A DNA stretch of 64,000 nucleotides, from contig JAEYVZ010000010.1 of assembly GCA_023431405.1 (NCBI GenBank), positions 1 to 64,000 of the forward strand, given 5' to 3'. Of this stretch, positions 25,282 through 36,001 are shown piece by piece. Under the pieces are notes generated by a model. It was not told the origin of the DNA. It worked only from the letters and a program-made list of their open reading frames with translations, and ran no database searches. This stretch comes from Actinomycetes bacterium. Lineage in GTDB: Bacteria; Actinomycetota; Actinomycetes; Actinomycetales; Microbacteriaceae. The first letter of the stretch is position 1; each line of letters begins with the position of its first letter. The translations under genes were made by a program, and so were the position numbers.

Positions 25282-25317
25282 TTTGCTTAGTTTAGCTTAT
25301 TAGTCTTGCTAAGTAAA
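25282..25317. promoter_or_regulatory. AT-rich MarR-type operator/promoter
   Basis: The outer arms TTTGCTTAG (25282-25290) and CTAAGTAAA (25309-25317) match at 8 of 9. An inner TTAGC / GCTAA pair is nested inside. The stretch is about 70% A+T in a genome of about 30%, directly before the MarR start. Confidence 0.6.
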
Positions 25318-25341
25318 TCCCGGATGCCATGACCGCCCCCG

Positions 25342-25347
25342 TACACT
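25342..25347 (+). promoter_or_regulatory. -10 box of leaderless hydrolase gene
   Basis: TACACT is followed by six bases and the ATG at 25354. Confidence 0.55.
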
Positions 25348-25353
25348 CGGCTC

Positions 25354-26205
25354 ATGCCCGAGTTCATCGATGCACACGGCATCACCATCACCTACGACCG
25401 GCACGCCGCCGCCGGCACCCCGCGAGCCGTCGTCCAGCTCCTCCACGGCGTCGGCGAGCACGCCGGCCGCTACGGCGCCCTCATCGAGGCGCTCACTGCC
25501 GCGGGCATCGTCGTCTACGCCGACGACCACCGCGGACACGGCCGCACCGGACTCGCTCAGCACGGCGGCGACGCCCGCAGGCTCGGCAGGCTCGGGCCCG
25601 GCGGTCTCCGCGCGGCCGTCGCCGCCTGCGCACAGCACACCGACATCATCCGCGACGAGAACCCCGACCTCCCCCTCGTGCTCCTCGGCCACTCGTGGGG
25701 ATCGTTCCTCGCCCAGATGCTCGTCGACAAGCGTCCCGAGGCGTACGACGGGCTCGTCCTGTCGGGCTCCGCGCTGCGCTGGCCGGGAAGCCTCAACTCG
25801 GGCGACCTCAACAAGCCGTGGAACGGCCCCGGAGCCGACGGCACGGAGTGGCTCGCTGCCGACCCCGCCGTGGGTCGGGCCTTCCTCGATGACCCGCTCA
25901 CGACCTCCACGCCCCTGCTGCGGCTGTTCGGCCCGATCGAGGCGGCGCGCCTGTTCGGGCGCCCTCGCCGGAACCTCGACCGCGACATCCCGGTGCTGCT
26001 CATGGTCGGCCGCGACGACACCGTCGGCGGCCCGCGGAGCGTGCACAAGCTCGCCGACGCCTACCGGACGCGATCGGGGCTCACCGATGTCACGACCCTC
26101 GTGTACCCCGGAGCCCGCCACGAGATCTTCAACGACATTTCGCAGGCCGAAGTGCGCGCCGACCTCCTCGCCTGGCTCGACCGGCGCTTCCCCGCCCGCG
26201 ACTGA
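25354..26205 (+). CDS. Alpha/beta hydrolase, monoacylglycerol-lipase-like (283 aa)
   Basis: A serine hydrolase with the lipase marks of the monoglyceride lipase group: VVQLLHGVGEHAGRY, then YADDHRGHGRTG, the nucleophile S114 in LLGHSWGS, the acid around D221-D222 in MVGRDDTVGG, and H256 in PGARHEIFND. No signal peptide, so it is cytoplasmic. The substrate is probably a monoacylglycerol or another carboxyl ester. It is divergent from the MarR operon across the AT-rich operator region but has its own leaderless start. Confidence 0.87.
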   Translation: MPEFIDAHGITITYDRHAAAGTPRAVVQLLHGVGEHAGRYGALIEALTAAGIVVYADDHRGHGRTGLAQHGGDARRLGRLGPGGLRAAVAACAQHTDIIRDENPDLPLVLLGHSWGSFLAQMLVDKRPEAYDGLVLSGSALRWPGSLNSGDLNKPWNGPGADGTEWLAADPAVGRAFLDDPLTTSTPLLRLFGPIEAARLFGRPRRNLDRDIPVLLMVGRDDTVGGPRSVHKLADAYRTRSGLTDVTTLVYPGARHEIFNDISQAEVRADLLAWLDRRFPARD

Positions 26206-26240
26206 ACCGTCGGCCCCGCCGGGGCACCCGCCCGCCGCCG

Positions 26241-26246
26241 TAGGCT
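26241..26246 (+). promoter_or_regulatory. -10 box of leaderless lipoate ligase gene
   Basis: TAGGCT is followed by six bases and the ATG at 26253. Confidence 0.55.
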
Positions 26247-26252
26247 GGGTGC

Positions 26253-27302
26253 ATGCACGGTGAGTACAAAGTCCCCGGCGGAAAACTCGTGGTCGTCGAC
26301 CTGGAGGTGCGCGACGGCAGGATCGCCGACTTCCACCTCGCAGGAGACTTCTTCCTCGAGCCCGACGACGCGCTGCTCGACATCGATGCCGCCGTGAACG
26401 GGCTGCCCGTGGAGTCGGATGCCGCGACGATCGCCGCCGCCGTGCGCTCCGCACTCCCCGAGGGGGCGCAGCTGCTCGGCTTCACGCCCGAGGCGGTCGG
26501 CACCGCGGTGCGCCGCGCCCTCGTCACCGCGCCGGGCTGGCGCGACTTCGAGTGGCAGATCGTGCATGAGAAGGCCGTGTCTCCGCGCTTGAACCTCGCC
26601 CTCGACGAGGTGCTCACCACGCGCGTCGGAGACGGGCGCCGCACCCCGACCCTCCGCATCTGGGAATGGGACGAATCGGCCGTGGTGATCGGCTCGTTCC
26701 AGTCGTACCGCAACGAGGTCGACCCGGAAGGGGCGGCACGACACGGCTTCGACGTCGTGCGCCGCATCTCCGGCGGCGGCGCGATGCTGATGGCGGCCGG
26801 ATCGATCGTCACCTACTCGCTGTACGTGCCGGCATCCCTCGTGGCGGGCATGACGTTCGCCGACTCGTACGCGTTCCTCGACGACTGGGTGCTGCAGGCG
26901 CTCCGCTCCCTCGGCATCGACGCCGTCTATCAGCCGCTCAACGACATCGCCTCCCCTCAGGGGAAGATCGGCGGCGCGGCGCAGAAGCGGCTCGCCAACG
27001 GCGGCGTGCTGCACCATGCGACCCTGTCGTACGACATGGACGGCGAGGTCATGACCGACGTGCTGCGCATCGGCCGCGAGAAGCTCAGCGACAAGGGCAC
27101 CGTCTCGGCCGCGAAACGCGTCGATCCCCTGCGCCGCCAGACCGGGCTTCCGCGAGAGGCGATCATCGAGCGCTTCACCGACACCTTCGCGAAGCTCTAC
27201 GGCGCGGAGCCGGGCCGGATCACCCCCGAGGAGTACGCCGAGGCCGAGGCGCTCGTCGAGTCGAAGTTCGCGACCGAGGCCTGGCTGCACCGCGTCCCCT
27301 GA
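26253..27302 (+). CDS. Lipoate-protein ligase, accessory domain at the N-terminus (349 aa)
   Basis: It attaches lipoate (via lipoyl-AMP) to E2 or H proteins of 2-oxoacid dehydrogenases and the glycine cleavage system. Residues 1-85 look like the small accessory domain that sits at the C-terminus of E. coli LplA. The catalytic domain then follows, with NLALDEVL, VVIGSFQSYRNEV, RRISGGGAMLM near residue 170, and the lysine K238 in GKIGGAAQKR. The order is therefore reversed relative to E. coli LplA. Transcription is probably leaderless. The gene is convergent with galK across an 83-bp repeat. Confidence 0.85.
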   Translation: MHGEYKVPGGKLVVVDLEVRDGRIADFHLAGDFFLEPDDALLDIDAAVNGLPVESDAATIAAAVRSALPEGAQLLGFTPEAVGTAVRRALVTAPGWRDFEWQIVHEKAVSPRLNLALDEVLTTRVGDGRRTPTLRIWEWDESAVVIGSFQSYRNEVDPEGAARHGFDVVRRISGGGAMLMAAGSIVTYSLYVPASLVAGMTFADSYAFLDDWVLQALRSLGIDAVYQPLNDIASPQGKIGGAAQKRLANGGVLHHATLSYDMDGEVMTDVLRIGREKLSDKGTVSAAKRVDPLRRQTGLPREAIIERFTDTFAKLYGAEPGRITPEEYAEAEALVESKFATEAWLHRVP

Positions 27303-27335
27303 TCAGCGACGCATCCGCCGCCGGCGCCGCGATCT

Positions 27336-27418
27336 GCACAACTCCTGCAATCCGGCGACTCAGCCGCGGATTCGCCGCGTGTCGCGGGGCGGCCGCGCCG
27401 TTTCTGCAGGAGTTGTGC
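27336..27418. repeat. 83-bp terminal-inverted-repeat element, copy 1
   Basis: GCACAACTCCTGCA and TGCAGGAGTTGTGC are perfect 14-bp inverted ends around a 55-bp core, between the convergent lplA-type gene and galK. The two other copies (33753, 44572) have exactly the same length. The core differs between copies except for a TCGCSGCG at the centre. As RNA it would form a 14-bp stem. Confidence 0.85.
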
Positions 27419-27436
27419 CGCAGCCGACGGCGAGCC

Positions 27437-28611
<1,175 letters not shown>

Positions 28612-28615
<4 letters not shown>

Positions 28616-29778
28616 AGTTCGATCCCTTCGATGGCGGCGCGCAGGCGCTCGGCGGCGGTCTCCGGCGGCACGTCGCCGATCCATGCGCCCATCGCGGCTT
28701 CGGAGCCGGCGAGGTACTTCAGCTTGTCGGCGGCGCGGCGGGGGCTCGTGAGCTGCAGGTGAAGGCGCACCGTGTCGCGTCCGACGTGCACGGGAGCCTG
28801 GTGCCAGGCCGCGATGTACGGCGTCGGAGAGTCGTACAGGGCATCGACGCCGCGCAGGAGCCGGAGGTAGAGGGGGGCGAGCTCGTCGCGCTCGGCCTCG
28901 TCGAGCGCCGCGAAGTCGGGCACCTGTCGGTGCGGCATGAGGTGCACCTCGATCGGCCAGCGGGCGGCGAACGGAACGAAGGCCGTCCAGTGCTCGCCGC
29001 GCAGCAGCACGCGCGGTCCTGCCTGCTCGAACTCGAGGATGCGCTGGAACAGGTCGGGCGCGGTGCAGTCGATCGACTCCAGCAGCCGTGTCGTGCGGGG
29101 CGTGACGTACGGGTAGGAGTAGATCTGCCCGTGCGGGTGATGAAGGGTCACGCCGATGGCCTCGCCGCGGTTCTCGAACGGGAAGACCTGCTGCACACCG
29201 GGAAGGGCGGACAGGGCGGCGGTACGATCGGCCCACGCCTCGATGACGGTGCGGGCACGCGTGACGGATTGCGTGCCGAACGACCCCTCATGGTCGGGGG
29301 AGAAGCAGACGACTTCGCAACGGCCCACGCTCGTGCGGGTGCGGCCGAGGCCGAGGTGGGCGAGGTCGTCGAGCCCGCGTGGCGGGTCGCTCGCCTCGGG
29401 GGCGTCGCCGACCGCTTCGGCAAGGGCCGGGCCGAACGAGGGGGAGCGGTTCTCGAAGACGGCGACGTCGTAGCGCGAGGGCACCTCGGACGGGTTGGTC
29501 GGCGTCTGCGGCGCAAGCGGGTCGAGTTCGGCGGGCGGCAGGAAGGCGCGGTTCTGGCGGGCGGCGGCGACGGAGACCCAGTCGCCGGTCAGCACGTCTT
29601 GCCGCATGGTGGCCGTGGCCGGGCGCGGGTCGAGCACTCGTGTGTCGGCGGACCGCTCCGGACCGAGCGCGGTGCCGGGGTCGTCGAAGTAGATGAGCTC
29701 ACGTCCGTCGGCCAGTCGCGTCGTGCGCTTGACGACGCCTGCGCCGAGCTGTTCGGTGGGGGTCTCCGAGATGTTCAC
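28612..29778 (-). CDS. galT: Galactose-1-phosphate uridylyltransferase (388 aa)
   Basis: It exchanges galactose-1-phosphate with UDP-glucose. The active-site histidine motif is visible in GVTLHHPHGQIYSYPY. The second-half histidines are in WPIEVHLMPHRQVPDF and YIAAWHQAPVH, as in GalT. The GTG at 29778 was chosen because TACCGT lies six bases upstream and an operator sits exactly over this start; the frame stays open further upstream. The first gene of the galT-galK operon. Confidence 0.94.
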
Positions 29779-29785
29779 GATAACA
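29772..29785. promoter_or_regulatory. gal operator O1 over the galT start
   Basis: TGTTCACGATAACA is a LacI-type 14-mer with a central CG. It covers the galT GTG and lies 30 bp (centre to centre) from O2, in inverted orientation. Confidence 0.7.
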
Positions 29786-29790
29786 CGGTA
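29785..29790 (-). promoter_or_regulatory. -10 box of leaderless galT
   Basis: TACCGT on the minus strand, six bases, GTG at 29778. It abuts operator O1. Confidence 0.55.
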
Positions 29791-29801
29791 GCCTCCACGC
29801 G

Positions 29802-29815
29802 TGTTATCGTCAACA
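29802..29815. promoter_or_regulatory. gal operator O2 over the regulator promoter
   Basis: TGTTATCGTCAACA is the reverse complement of the galE operator and matches O1 at 13 of 14 positions. It overlaps the -35 hexamer of the regulator gene. Confidence 0.7.
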
Positions 29816-29838
29816 CGAGCGCGGGCGCGGCATACCAT
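29810..29838 (+). promoter_or_regulatory. Promoter of the gal LacI-type regulator
   Basis: TCAACA (29810-29815), a 17-bp spacer and TACCAT (29833-29838) make a plausible sigma-70-type promoter. The -35 lies inside operator O2, consistent with autorepression. Confidence 0.5.
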
Positions 29839-29866
29839 TCGGCCAGGTTCGCGGGAAGGAGCGGGC

Positions 29867-30877
29867 ATGCCCGAAACGGATCAGCGCACGCAGACGCGCC
29901 CCGCCGCGCCGCGCCGGCGCGTCTCGATGGGCGATGTCGCCCGGGCCGCAGGGGTCTCCGCTCAGACCGTCTCGCGCGTCGTCAACGGGAGCCCGCGCGT
30001 CGACCCCGGCACGCGCACGCGCGTCGAAGCGGCCATGGCATCCCTCGGCTACCAGATCAACCGCACCGCCCGGGCGCTGCGCACCGGACGCTTCCACACG
30101 ATCGGCGTGGTCGTCGCGACCCTCGCGACCGTCGGCAACTCGAGGATGCTGCAGGCCATCGCCGACGCGGCGGCCGAAGACGGCTACGCGCTCACAGTGG
30201 TGACGGCGGAGGCGACCGACGCCGTCGCCGACTCGTTCACGCGGCTGCACGACCAGGGCGTCGACGGGGCCATCGTGCTGAACGAGGCGAGCGCGCTCGC
30301 GCGCGGCGTGGCCCTGCCGCACGACCTCGCGCTGGTCGTGGTCGACTCGCCGGCCGATGAGCGGTATGCGGTCGTGCAGACCGACCATGCCGCCGGTGCG
30401 CGCGCCGCCGTCGCACACCTGCTCGCGCAGGGGCACCGCACCGTGTGGCACCTCGGCGGGCCCGCCGACTCCTTCGCCGCGTCGGAGCGGGAGCGCGGAT
30501 GGCGCGATGCGCTCATCGCCGCCGGTGCCGAGACGCCCGCGCCGCTCCGGGGAACGTGGACCGCGGCATCCGGGTACGAGGCTGCCCGCACCCTCCCCTC
30601 GGAGGCGACCGCGCTGTTCGTCGCGAACGATCAGATGGCGCTCGGTGCCCTGCGGGCCCTCGCCGAGGCGGGAAGAGACGTGCCCTCCGATGTCGCCGTC
30701 GTCGGATTCGACGATGTCGAGGATGCCGCCGACTATCGCCCGCCGCTCACGACCGTCCGCCAGGACTTCGACGCTCTCGGGCGCGCTGCGGTGCGAGCGC
30801 TCGTCGCCTCGATCGAGGGCACCCCGTCGCAGGGCGTGACGCTCGTGCCGTCGCTGGTCGTCCGCGCCTCGGCCTGA
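29867..30877 (+). CDS. LacI-family regulator of the gal genes (336 aa)
   Basis: The LacI helix-turn-helix and hinge are at residues 20-80: MGDVARAAGVSAQTVSRVVN, then YQINRTARALRTGRFHTIGV. The sugar-binding core follows, with LFVANDQMALGALRAL and VAVVGFDDVEDAADYRPPLT. The ATG at 29867 has a GGAAGGAG Shine-Dalgarno. Its gene lies between galT and galE, and the same 14-mer occurs at all three promoters, so it is very probably the local galactose repressor. It acts as GalR but is not necessarily its orthologue. Confidence 0.9.
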   Translation: MPETDQRTQTRPAAPRRRVSMGDVARAAGVSAQTVSRVVNGSPRVDPGTRTRVEAAMASLGYQINRTARALRTGRFHTIGVVVATLATVGNSRMLQAIADAAAEDGYALTVVTAEATDAVADSFTRLHDQGVDGAIVLNEASALARGVALPHDLALVVVDSPADERYAVVQTDHAAGARAAVAHLLAQGHRTVWHLGGPADSFAASERERGWRDALIAAGAETPAPLRGTWTAASGYEAARTLPSEATALFVANDQMALGALRALAEAGRDVPSDVAVVGFDDVEDAADYRPPLTTVRQDFDALGRAAVRALVASIEGTPSQGVTLVPSLVVRASA

Positions 30878-30896
30878 GACGCGTTCGACGGGGCGG

Positions 30897-31874
<978 letters not shown>

Positions 31875-31890
31875 GTCGCTCCTTCGTTCA

Positions 31891-31904
31891 TGTTGACGAT
31901 AACA
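31891..31904. promoter_or_regulatory. gal operator O3 upstream of galE
   Basis: TGTTGACGATAACA is identical on the opposite strand to O2. It lies 17 bp before the galE ATG, in its leader or promoter. Confidence 0.7.
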
Positions 31905-31993
31905 CGGTCCATCGGACTGCACATCGACATCCCCGGCCGGTTCGGTCGGCGCGCCCGGGTGGGGCGGGGCGGCTCACGCTCGCCCCGCATGCG

Positions 31994-33637
31994 TCACGCG
32001 TCGCCGAGGGCTGCCGCGACGACGGCGCGGGCTTCCTCCTGCACCTGCGCGAGGTGCTCGGCACCGCGCAGCGACTCGGCATACAGCTTGTACACGTCCT
32101 CCGTGCCCGACGGCCGCGCCGCGAACCATGCGTGCTCCGTCTGCACCTTGAGCCCGCCGATCGCCGCGCCGTTGCCCGGGGCGTGAGAGAGCTTCGCCGT
32201 GATGGGCTCGCCGGCGAGCTCCGTGGCGGTCACGGCATCCGGCGCCAGCTTCCCGAGCGCCGCCTTCTGAGCGGGCGTCGCCGGGGCGTCCACACGCTGG
32301 TACGCCGACGAGCCGTACTCCGCCTCGAGCTCGGCATACCGCTGCGACGGGGTCTTGCCCGTGACCGCACGGATCTCGGATGCCAGCAGACACAGCAGGA
32401 TGCCGTCCTTGTCGGTCGTCCACACCGAGCCGTCTGTGCGGAGGAACGACGCGCCGGCCGACTCCTCGCCGCCGAAGGCGACCGATCCGTCGAGCAGGCC
32501 CGGCACGAACCACTTGAATCCGACGGGCACCTCCACGAGGCGACGCCCGAGCGCCGCGACGACCCTGTCGATGATCATCGACGACACGAGCGTCTTGCCG
32601 ACGGCCGCGTCGGAGCGCCAGCCGGGCCGGTGGCTGTACAGGTAGTCGATCGCCACCGCGAGGAAGTGGTTGGGGTTCATGAGCCCCGCATCGGGTGTCA
32701 CGATGCCGTGGCGGTCGGCGTCGGCATCGTTGCCGGTGAGGATGTCGTATTCGTCGCGTCGCGCGACGAGGGCCGCCATGGCCGAGGGCGATGACGGGTC
32801 CATGCGGATCTTCTCGTCCCAGTCGAGCGTCATGAATCGCCAGGTCGGGTCGACCTCCGGATTCACGACCGTCAGGTCGATGCCGTATCGCTCGGCGATG
32901 AGAGCCCAGTACTCGACCGAGGCGCCGCCGAGCGGGTCGGCTCCGATGCGGATGCCGCTTCGGGCGATGGCATCCAGATCGATGATGCTGCCGAGATCGG
33001 CCACGTACGCTTCGCGGAAGTCGTAGGTGGCGATGGTGTCGGTGTCGATGTCGGCGAACCGCGTGCGATTCACGCCCTGCAGCCCCGCGGCGATGAGGGC
33101 GTTCGCACGATCGGCGATCCACCCGGTCGCGTCGGTGTCGGCCGGGCCGCCGTGCGGCGGGTTGTACTTGAAGCCGCCGTCGCGGGGCGGGTTGTGCGAG
33201 GGGGTGACGACGATGCCGTCGGCGCGCCCCGGGTCGGACTCGGCGCGTCCGCGGTTGTACGTGAGGATGGCGTGACTCAGGGCGGGCGTCGGCACCCACG
33301 AGTCGCGGGAGTCGACGCGCACGTCCACGCCGTTCGCGACCAGCACCTCGATCGCCGTGCGCTCCGCGGGCCGCGAGAGTCCGTGGGTGTCGCGGCCGAG
33401 GAAGAGGGGGCCGGTGATGCCCTGGGCGGCTCGATAGTCGACGATCGCCTGGGTCGTGGCGAGGATGTGGTCTTCGTTGAAGCTCGTCGACAGCGATGAT
33501 CCGCGGTGGCCGCTCGTGCCGAACGCGACCCGCTGCTCGGGGATGCTCGCGTCGGGCTTGCGGTCGTAATACGCGTTGATGAGTTCGTCGATGTCGATGA
33601 GGTCGGATGCTTCGGCGGGCTGTCCTGCGCGGCTCAT
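31994..33637 (-). CDS. pgm: Phosphoglucomutase, alpha-D-glucose specific (547 aa)
   Basis: It interconverts glucose-1-phosphate and glucose-6-phosphate, completing the route from galactose to glycolysis. The length matches E. coli Pgm (546). The active-site serine is in VVTPSHNPPRDGG, the metal loop in LTGNDADADRHG, the sugar loop in FGGEESAGAS, and the phosphate loop in ARPSGTEDVYK. The start has CAGACT six bases upstream, a variant of the leaderless pattern. No gal operator was seen, so expression may be constitutive. Confidence 0.95.
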   Translation of the reverse strand: MSRAGQPAEASDLIDIDELINAYYDRKPDASIPEQRVAFGTSGHRGSSLSTSFNEDHILATTQAIVDYRAAQGITGPLFLGRDTHGLSRPAERTAIEVLVANGVDVRVDSRDSWVPTPALSHAILTYNRGRAESDPGRADGIVVTPSHNPPRDGGFKYNPPHGGPADTDATGWIADRANALIAAGLQGVNRTRFADIDTDTIATYDFREAYVADLGSIIDLDAIARSGIRIGADPLGGASVEYWALIAERYGIDLTVVNPEVDPTWRFMTLDWDEKIRMDPSSPSAMAALVARRDEYDILTGNDADADRHGIVTPDAGLMNPNHFLAVAIDYLYSHRPGWRSDAAVGKTLVSSMIIDRVVAALGRRLVEVPVGFKWFVPGLLDGSVAFGGEESAGASFLRTDGSVWTTDKDGILLCLLASEIRAVTGKTPSQRYAELEAEYGSSAYQRVDAPATPAQKAALGKLAPDAVTATELAGEPITAKLSHAPGNGAAIGGLKVQTEHAWFAARPSGTEDVYKLYAESLRGAEHLAQVQEEARAVVAAALGDA

Positions 33638-33752
33638 CCCCCCAGTCTGCCTCGCCGGCGGCGATGACGCACCGTTCGGGGCGAGTCGCGTCCGGGGGTT
33701 GACGCGCGGGCTCCGGCCGCCCTCGCGCTCGACGGCTTAAGAGGCGAGGGCG

Positions 33753-33835
33753 GTGCAACTCCTGCAGAAGCGTTGCCCGGCGGCGCGACTCGCCGCGGTC
33801 GAGCCGGGCGGAGGCCCGGTTCGCAGGAGTTGTGC
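33753..33835. repeat. 83-bp terminal-inverted-repeat element, copy 2
   Basis: GTGCAACTCCTGCA and CGCAGGAGTTGTGC flank a 55-bp core. It lies between the divergent pgm and pheA starts, so it cannot be a shared terminator. Apart from it and the pheA -10 box, the 239-bp gap shows nothing else clear. Confidence 0.85.
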
Positions 33836-33862
33836 CCCGGGTGCCTGCTCTGTCTGCGGGTC

Positions 33863-33868
33863 TAGGCT
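33863..33868 (+). promoter_or_regulatory. -10 box of leaderless pheA
   Basis: TAGGCT is followed by eight bases and the GTG at 33877. Confidence 0.45.
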
Positions 33869-33876
33869 TGTGGTCC

Positions 33877-34836
33877 GTGAGCCCCGACCACACTCCGCAG
33901 CCGCGCCGCACCTACAGCTACCTCGGCCCTGCGGGCACATTCACCGAGGCCGCCCTCAGTCAGGTGCCCGAGGCGCGTGACCAGATCTGGCACCCCGTCC
34001 GCAATGTCGCCGAGGCGCTCGCCGACGTCGTCGAGGGGCGTTCGGATGCCGCGATGATCGCGATCGAGAACTCCGTCGACGGCGGAGTCTCCACCGCGCA
34101 GGACGCGTTGGCGACGACGCCGGGGCTGCGGATCGTGGGGGAGTACCTCGTACCGGTCAACTTCGTGCTCGTAGGGCGGCCGGGCACGCGACTGGATGAG
34201 GTGACGCTCGTCGCCGCGCACCCTGTCGCCTATGCGCAGTGCCTGCGATGGCTGAGCGAGACGCTCCCCGAGCACGCGCACCTGCCCGCCGCGAGCAACG
34301 TGGCCTCTGCCGTGGGCATCGTCGACGGCGTCAGCGATGCTCAGGCGGCGATCGCTCCGCCCGGCATCCTGGAGCACTACGACCTGGAGCTCCTCGCCCC
34401 GGACATCGGCGACAACCCGAACGCCGTCACGCGCTTCGTGCTGGTGGGGCGCACCGTGGTGCCGCCCCCGCCCACCGGGGCCGACAAGACCTCGCTCATC
34501 GCGGAGCTCCCCGACGACCACCCGGGCGCGCTCCTGGAGCTGCTCGAGCAGTTCTCGACACGGGGCATCAACCTGTCGCTCATCGCCTCGCGGCCGATCG
34601 GCGATTCGCTGGGGCGCTACCGATTCATCATCGACGCCGACGGCCACATCGCCGACGAGCGGATGGCCGACGCGCTCATGGGCCTTCGGCGCTTCAGCCC
34701 GCGCGTGACCTTCCTCGGCTCGTACCCGCGGGCCGATCGCGCGATCGTGCGCTACCCCGACCGCTACTCGGACGACGTGTTCGTGGAGGCGCGCGACTGG
34801 CTGCGCGCACTCCTCAGCGGCGAGCCCGACGCCTGA
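33877..34836 (+). CDS. pheA: Prephenate dehydratase (319 aa)
   Basis: It converts prephenate to phenylpyruvate in phenylalanine synthesis. The catalytic domain begins YSYLGPAGTFTEAAL, with IAIENSVDGGVSTAQDALA and DNPNAVTRFVLVG (TRF motif). A C-terminal ACT domain (about residues 215-300: LLELLEQFSTRGINLSLIAS, SLGRYRFIIDADG) gives feedback by phenylalanine. There is no chorismate mutase domain. It is an unrelated housekeeping gene that splits the galactose region. Confidence 0.95.
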   Translation: MSPDHTPQPRRTYSYLGPAGTFTEAALSQVPEARDQIWHPVRNVAEALADVVEGRSDAAMIAIENSVDGGVSTAQDALATTPGLRIVGEYLVPVNFVLVGRPGTRLDEVTLVAAHPVAYAQCLRWLSETLPEHAHLPAASNVASAVGIVDGVSDAQAAIAPPGILEHYDLELLAPDIGDNPNAVTRFVLVGRTVVPPPPTGADKTSLIAELPDDHPGALLELLEQFSTRGINLSLIASRPIGDSLGRYRFIIDADGHIADERMADALMGLRRFSPRVTFLGSYPRADRAIVRYPDRYSDDVFVEARDWLRALLSGEPDA

Positions 34837-34850
34837 CCGTCGCCCGATGC

Positions 34851-34866
34851 GCGGCGCCCGCGCCGC
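34851..34866. terminator. Weak hairpin between convergent pheA and LacI genes
   Basis: GCGGCG and CGCCGC are separated by CCCG in a 34-bp convergent gap. There is no T tract, so it is only a possible bidirectional terminator. Confidence 0.3.
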
Positions 34867-34870
34867 CGCC

Positions 34871-35890
34871 TCAGGCCGAGCCGCGCCAGACGATCGGCGT
34901 CTCCAGCACTTGGCGCCCTGAACCGCCGGCGTCGCCGCGCAGCTGCCGGAGCACGAGCTCCGCGGCGGCGCGACCGAGGTCGCCGGCGGGCTGGTGCACG
35001 GTCGACAGGGGAGGATCGCAGCGCGTCGCCCAGGTGCTGTCGTCGAAGCCGACGATGCCGACGTCGTCGGGCACCCGCCGGCCGGCCGCTTGCAGCACGT
35101 CCATGGCGCCGGCGGCCACGGCGTCGCTGGAGGCGAAGATGCCGTCGATGTCGGGATGCCGCGCCAGCAGCTCGCGCATGCCCGCCTGCCCGTCCGAATA
35201 GGAGTACAGCGGTATCCGCTGGACGAGGTCGTCGTCGTACCGGTCGCCGAGGGCGTCGGCGAAGCCTGCCAGACGATCGGCGCCGGAGTCGCGGTCGAGG
35301 GCGGCGGCGATCATGCCGATGCGCCGGCGTCCGGTCTCGGCGAGGCGGGTCGTGATCGCGCGGGCGGCCGCGCGGTTGTCGATCGACACGTGGGGCGCGT
35401 CGCCGATGTCATGCGGGTGTCCGACGAATGCGGCGGGGATGCCGAGGTCGGCGACGGCGCGGGTGATGGGGTCGGCTTCGCGGGCCGAGACGACGATGAC
35501 GCCGTCGATGAGGCCCCCGGAGAGGTAGCGGGCGAGGCGGTCGACATCGCGGGGGGAGTCGGCGATGAGGCACGACAGCTGGTAGTCGGCATCCGACAGC
35601 GCGGCGTTGGCGCCGAGCAGGATCGATCCGATGTTGGGGTCTTCGAGGAACAGCGAGTGCGGCTCGTGCACGATCAGTCCGATGGCCTGTGAGCTGTGGA
35701 CGACGAGGGAGCGCGCCGCACGGTTGGGCACGAATCCGACCTTCGCGATGGCGGCCTCGATGGCGGCGCGGGCGTCGTCGGACACGTAGGGCTGACCGTT
35801 GAGCACCCGGCTCACGGTGCCTCGGGAGACACCTGCTTCGAGGGCGACGTCTTTGACGGTCGCGCGCTTGGGGCGAGCGGGCTTCTCCAT
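34871..35890 (-). CDS. LacI-family regulator of the galactoside operon (339 aa)
   Basis: The DNA-binding domain covers residues 8-65: TVKDVALEAGVSRGTVSRVL, then FVPNRAARSLVVHSSQAIG. The sugar-binding core includes DGIFASSDAVAAGAMDVL and VGIVGFDDSTWATRCDPPL. It is divergent from the GH42-led operon, with three TGT..CG..ACA operators in the shared 145-bp gap, one over its own promoter. The ATG at 35890 is preferred because TAGCAT lies seven bases upstream; an in-frame ATG at 35899 overlaps that box. Confidence 0.9.
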   Translation of the reverse strand: MEKPARPKRATVKDVALEAGVSRGTVSRVLNGQPYVSDDARAAIEAAIAKVGFVPNRAARSLVVHSSQAIGLIVHEPHSLFLEDPNIGSILLGANAALSDADYQLSCLIADSPRDVDRLARYLSGGLIDGVIVVSAREADPITRAVADLGIPAAFVGHPHDIGDAPHVSIDNRAAARAITTRLAETGRRRIGMIAAALDRDSGADRLAGFADALGDRYDDDLVQRIPLYSYSDGQAGMRELLARHPDIDGIFASSDAVAAGAMDVLQAAGRRVPDDVGIVGFDDSTWATRCDPPLSTVHQPAGDLGRAAAELVLRQLRGDAGGSGRQVLETPIVWRGSA

Positions 35891-35897
35891 ATGTCTC

Positions 35898-35903
35898 ATG
35901 CTA
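35898..35903 (-). promoter_or_regulatory. -10 box of leaderless LacI gene
   Basis: TAGCAT on the minus strand, seven bases, ATG at 35890. It directly abuts the operator at 35904. Confidence 0.5.
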
Positions 35904-35917
35904 TGTGCGCGTGCACA
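35904..35917. promoter_or_regulatory. Galactoside operator A (autoregulatory)
   Basis: TGTGCGCGTGCACA is palindromic at 6 of 7 base pairs with a central CG. It lies immediately upstream of the LacI -10 box. Confidence 0.55.
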
Positions 35918-35932
35918 GGCTCGACGGGACTG

Positions 35933-35962
35933 TTGACAATGGGGGTGTCGTGTCCTTAATGT
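35933..35962 (+). promoter_or_regulatory. Promoter of the galactoside operon
   Basis: A perfect TTGACA (35933-35938) lies 18 bp before TAATGT (35957-35962). Operator B begins at the last base of the -10 box and would cover the transcription start. Confidence 0.65.
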
Positions 35963-35975
35963 GTTCACGTTCACA
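35962..35975. promoter_or_regulatory. Galactoside operator B
   Basis: TGTTCACGTTCACA shares 13 of 14 positions with operator C. It sits on the expected transcription start of the operon. Confidence 0.65.
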
Positions 35976-36001
35976 GAACTTCAGCGTCGAGGTTGGCCGC
36001 T

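Noticed and set aside
27336..27418. The 83-bp element as an ordinary bidirectional terminator
   Set aside because: It would fit copy 1 between convergent genes, but copy 2 lies between divergent starts and none has a T tract.
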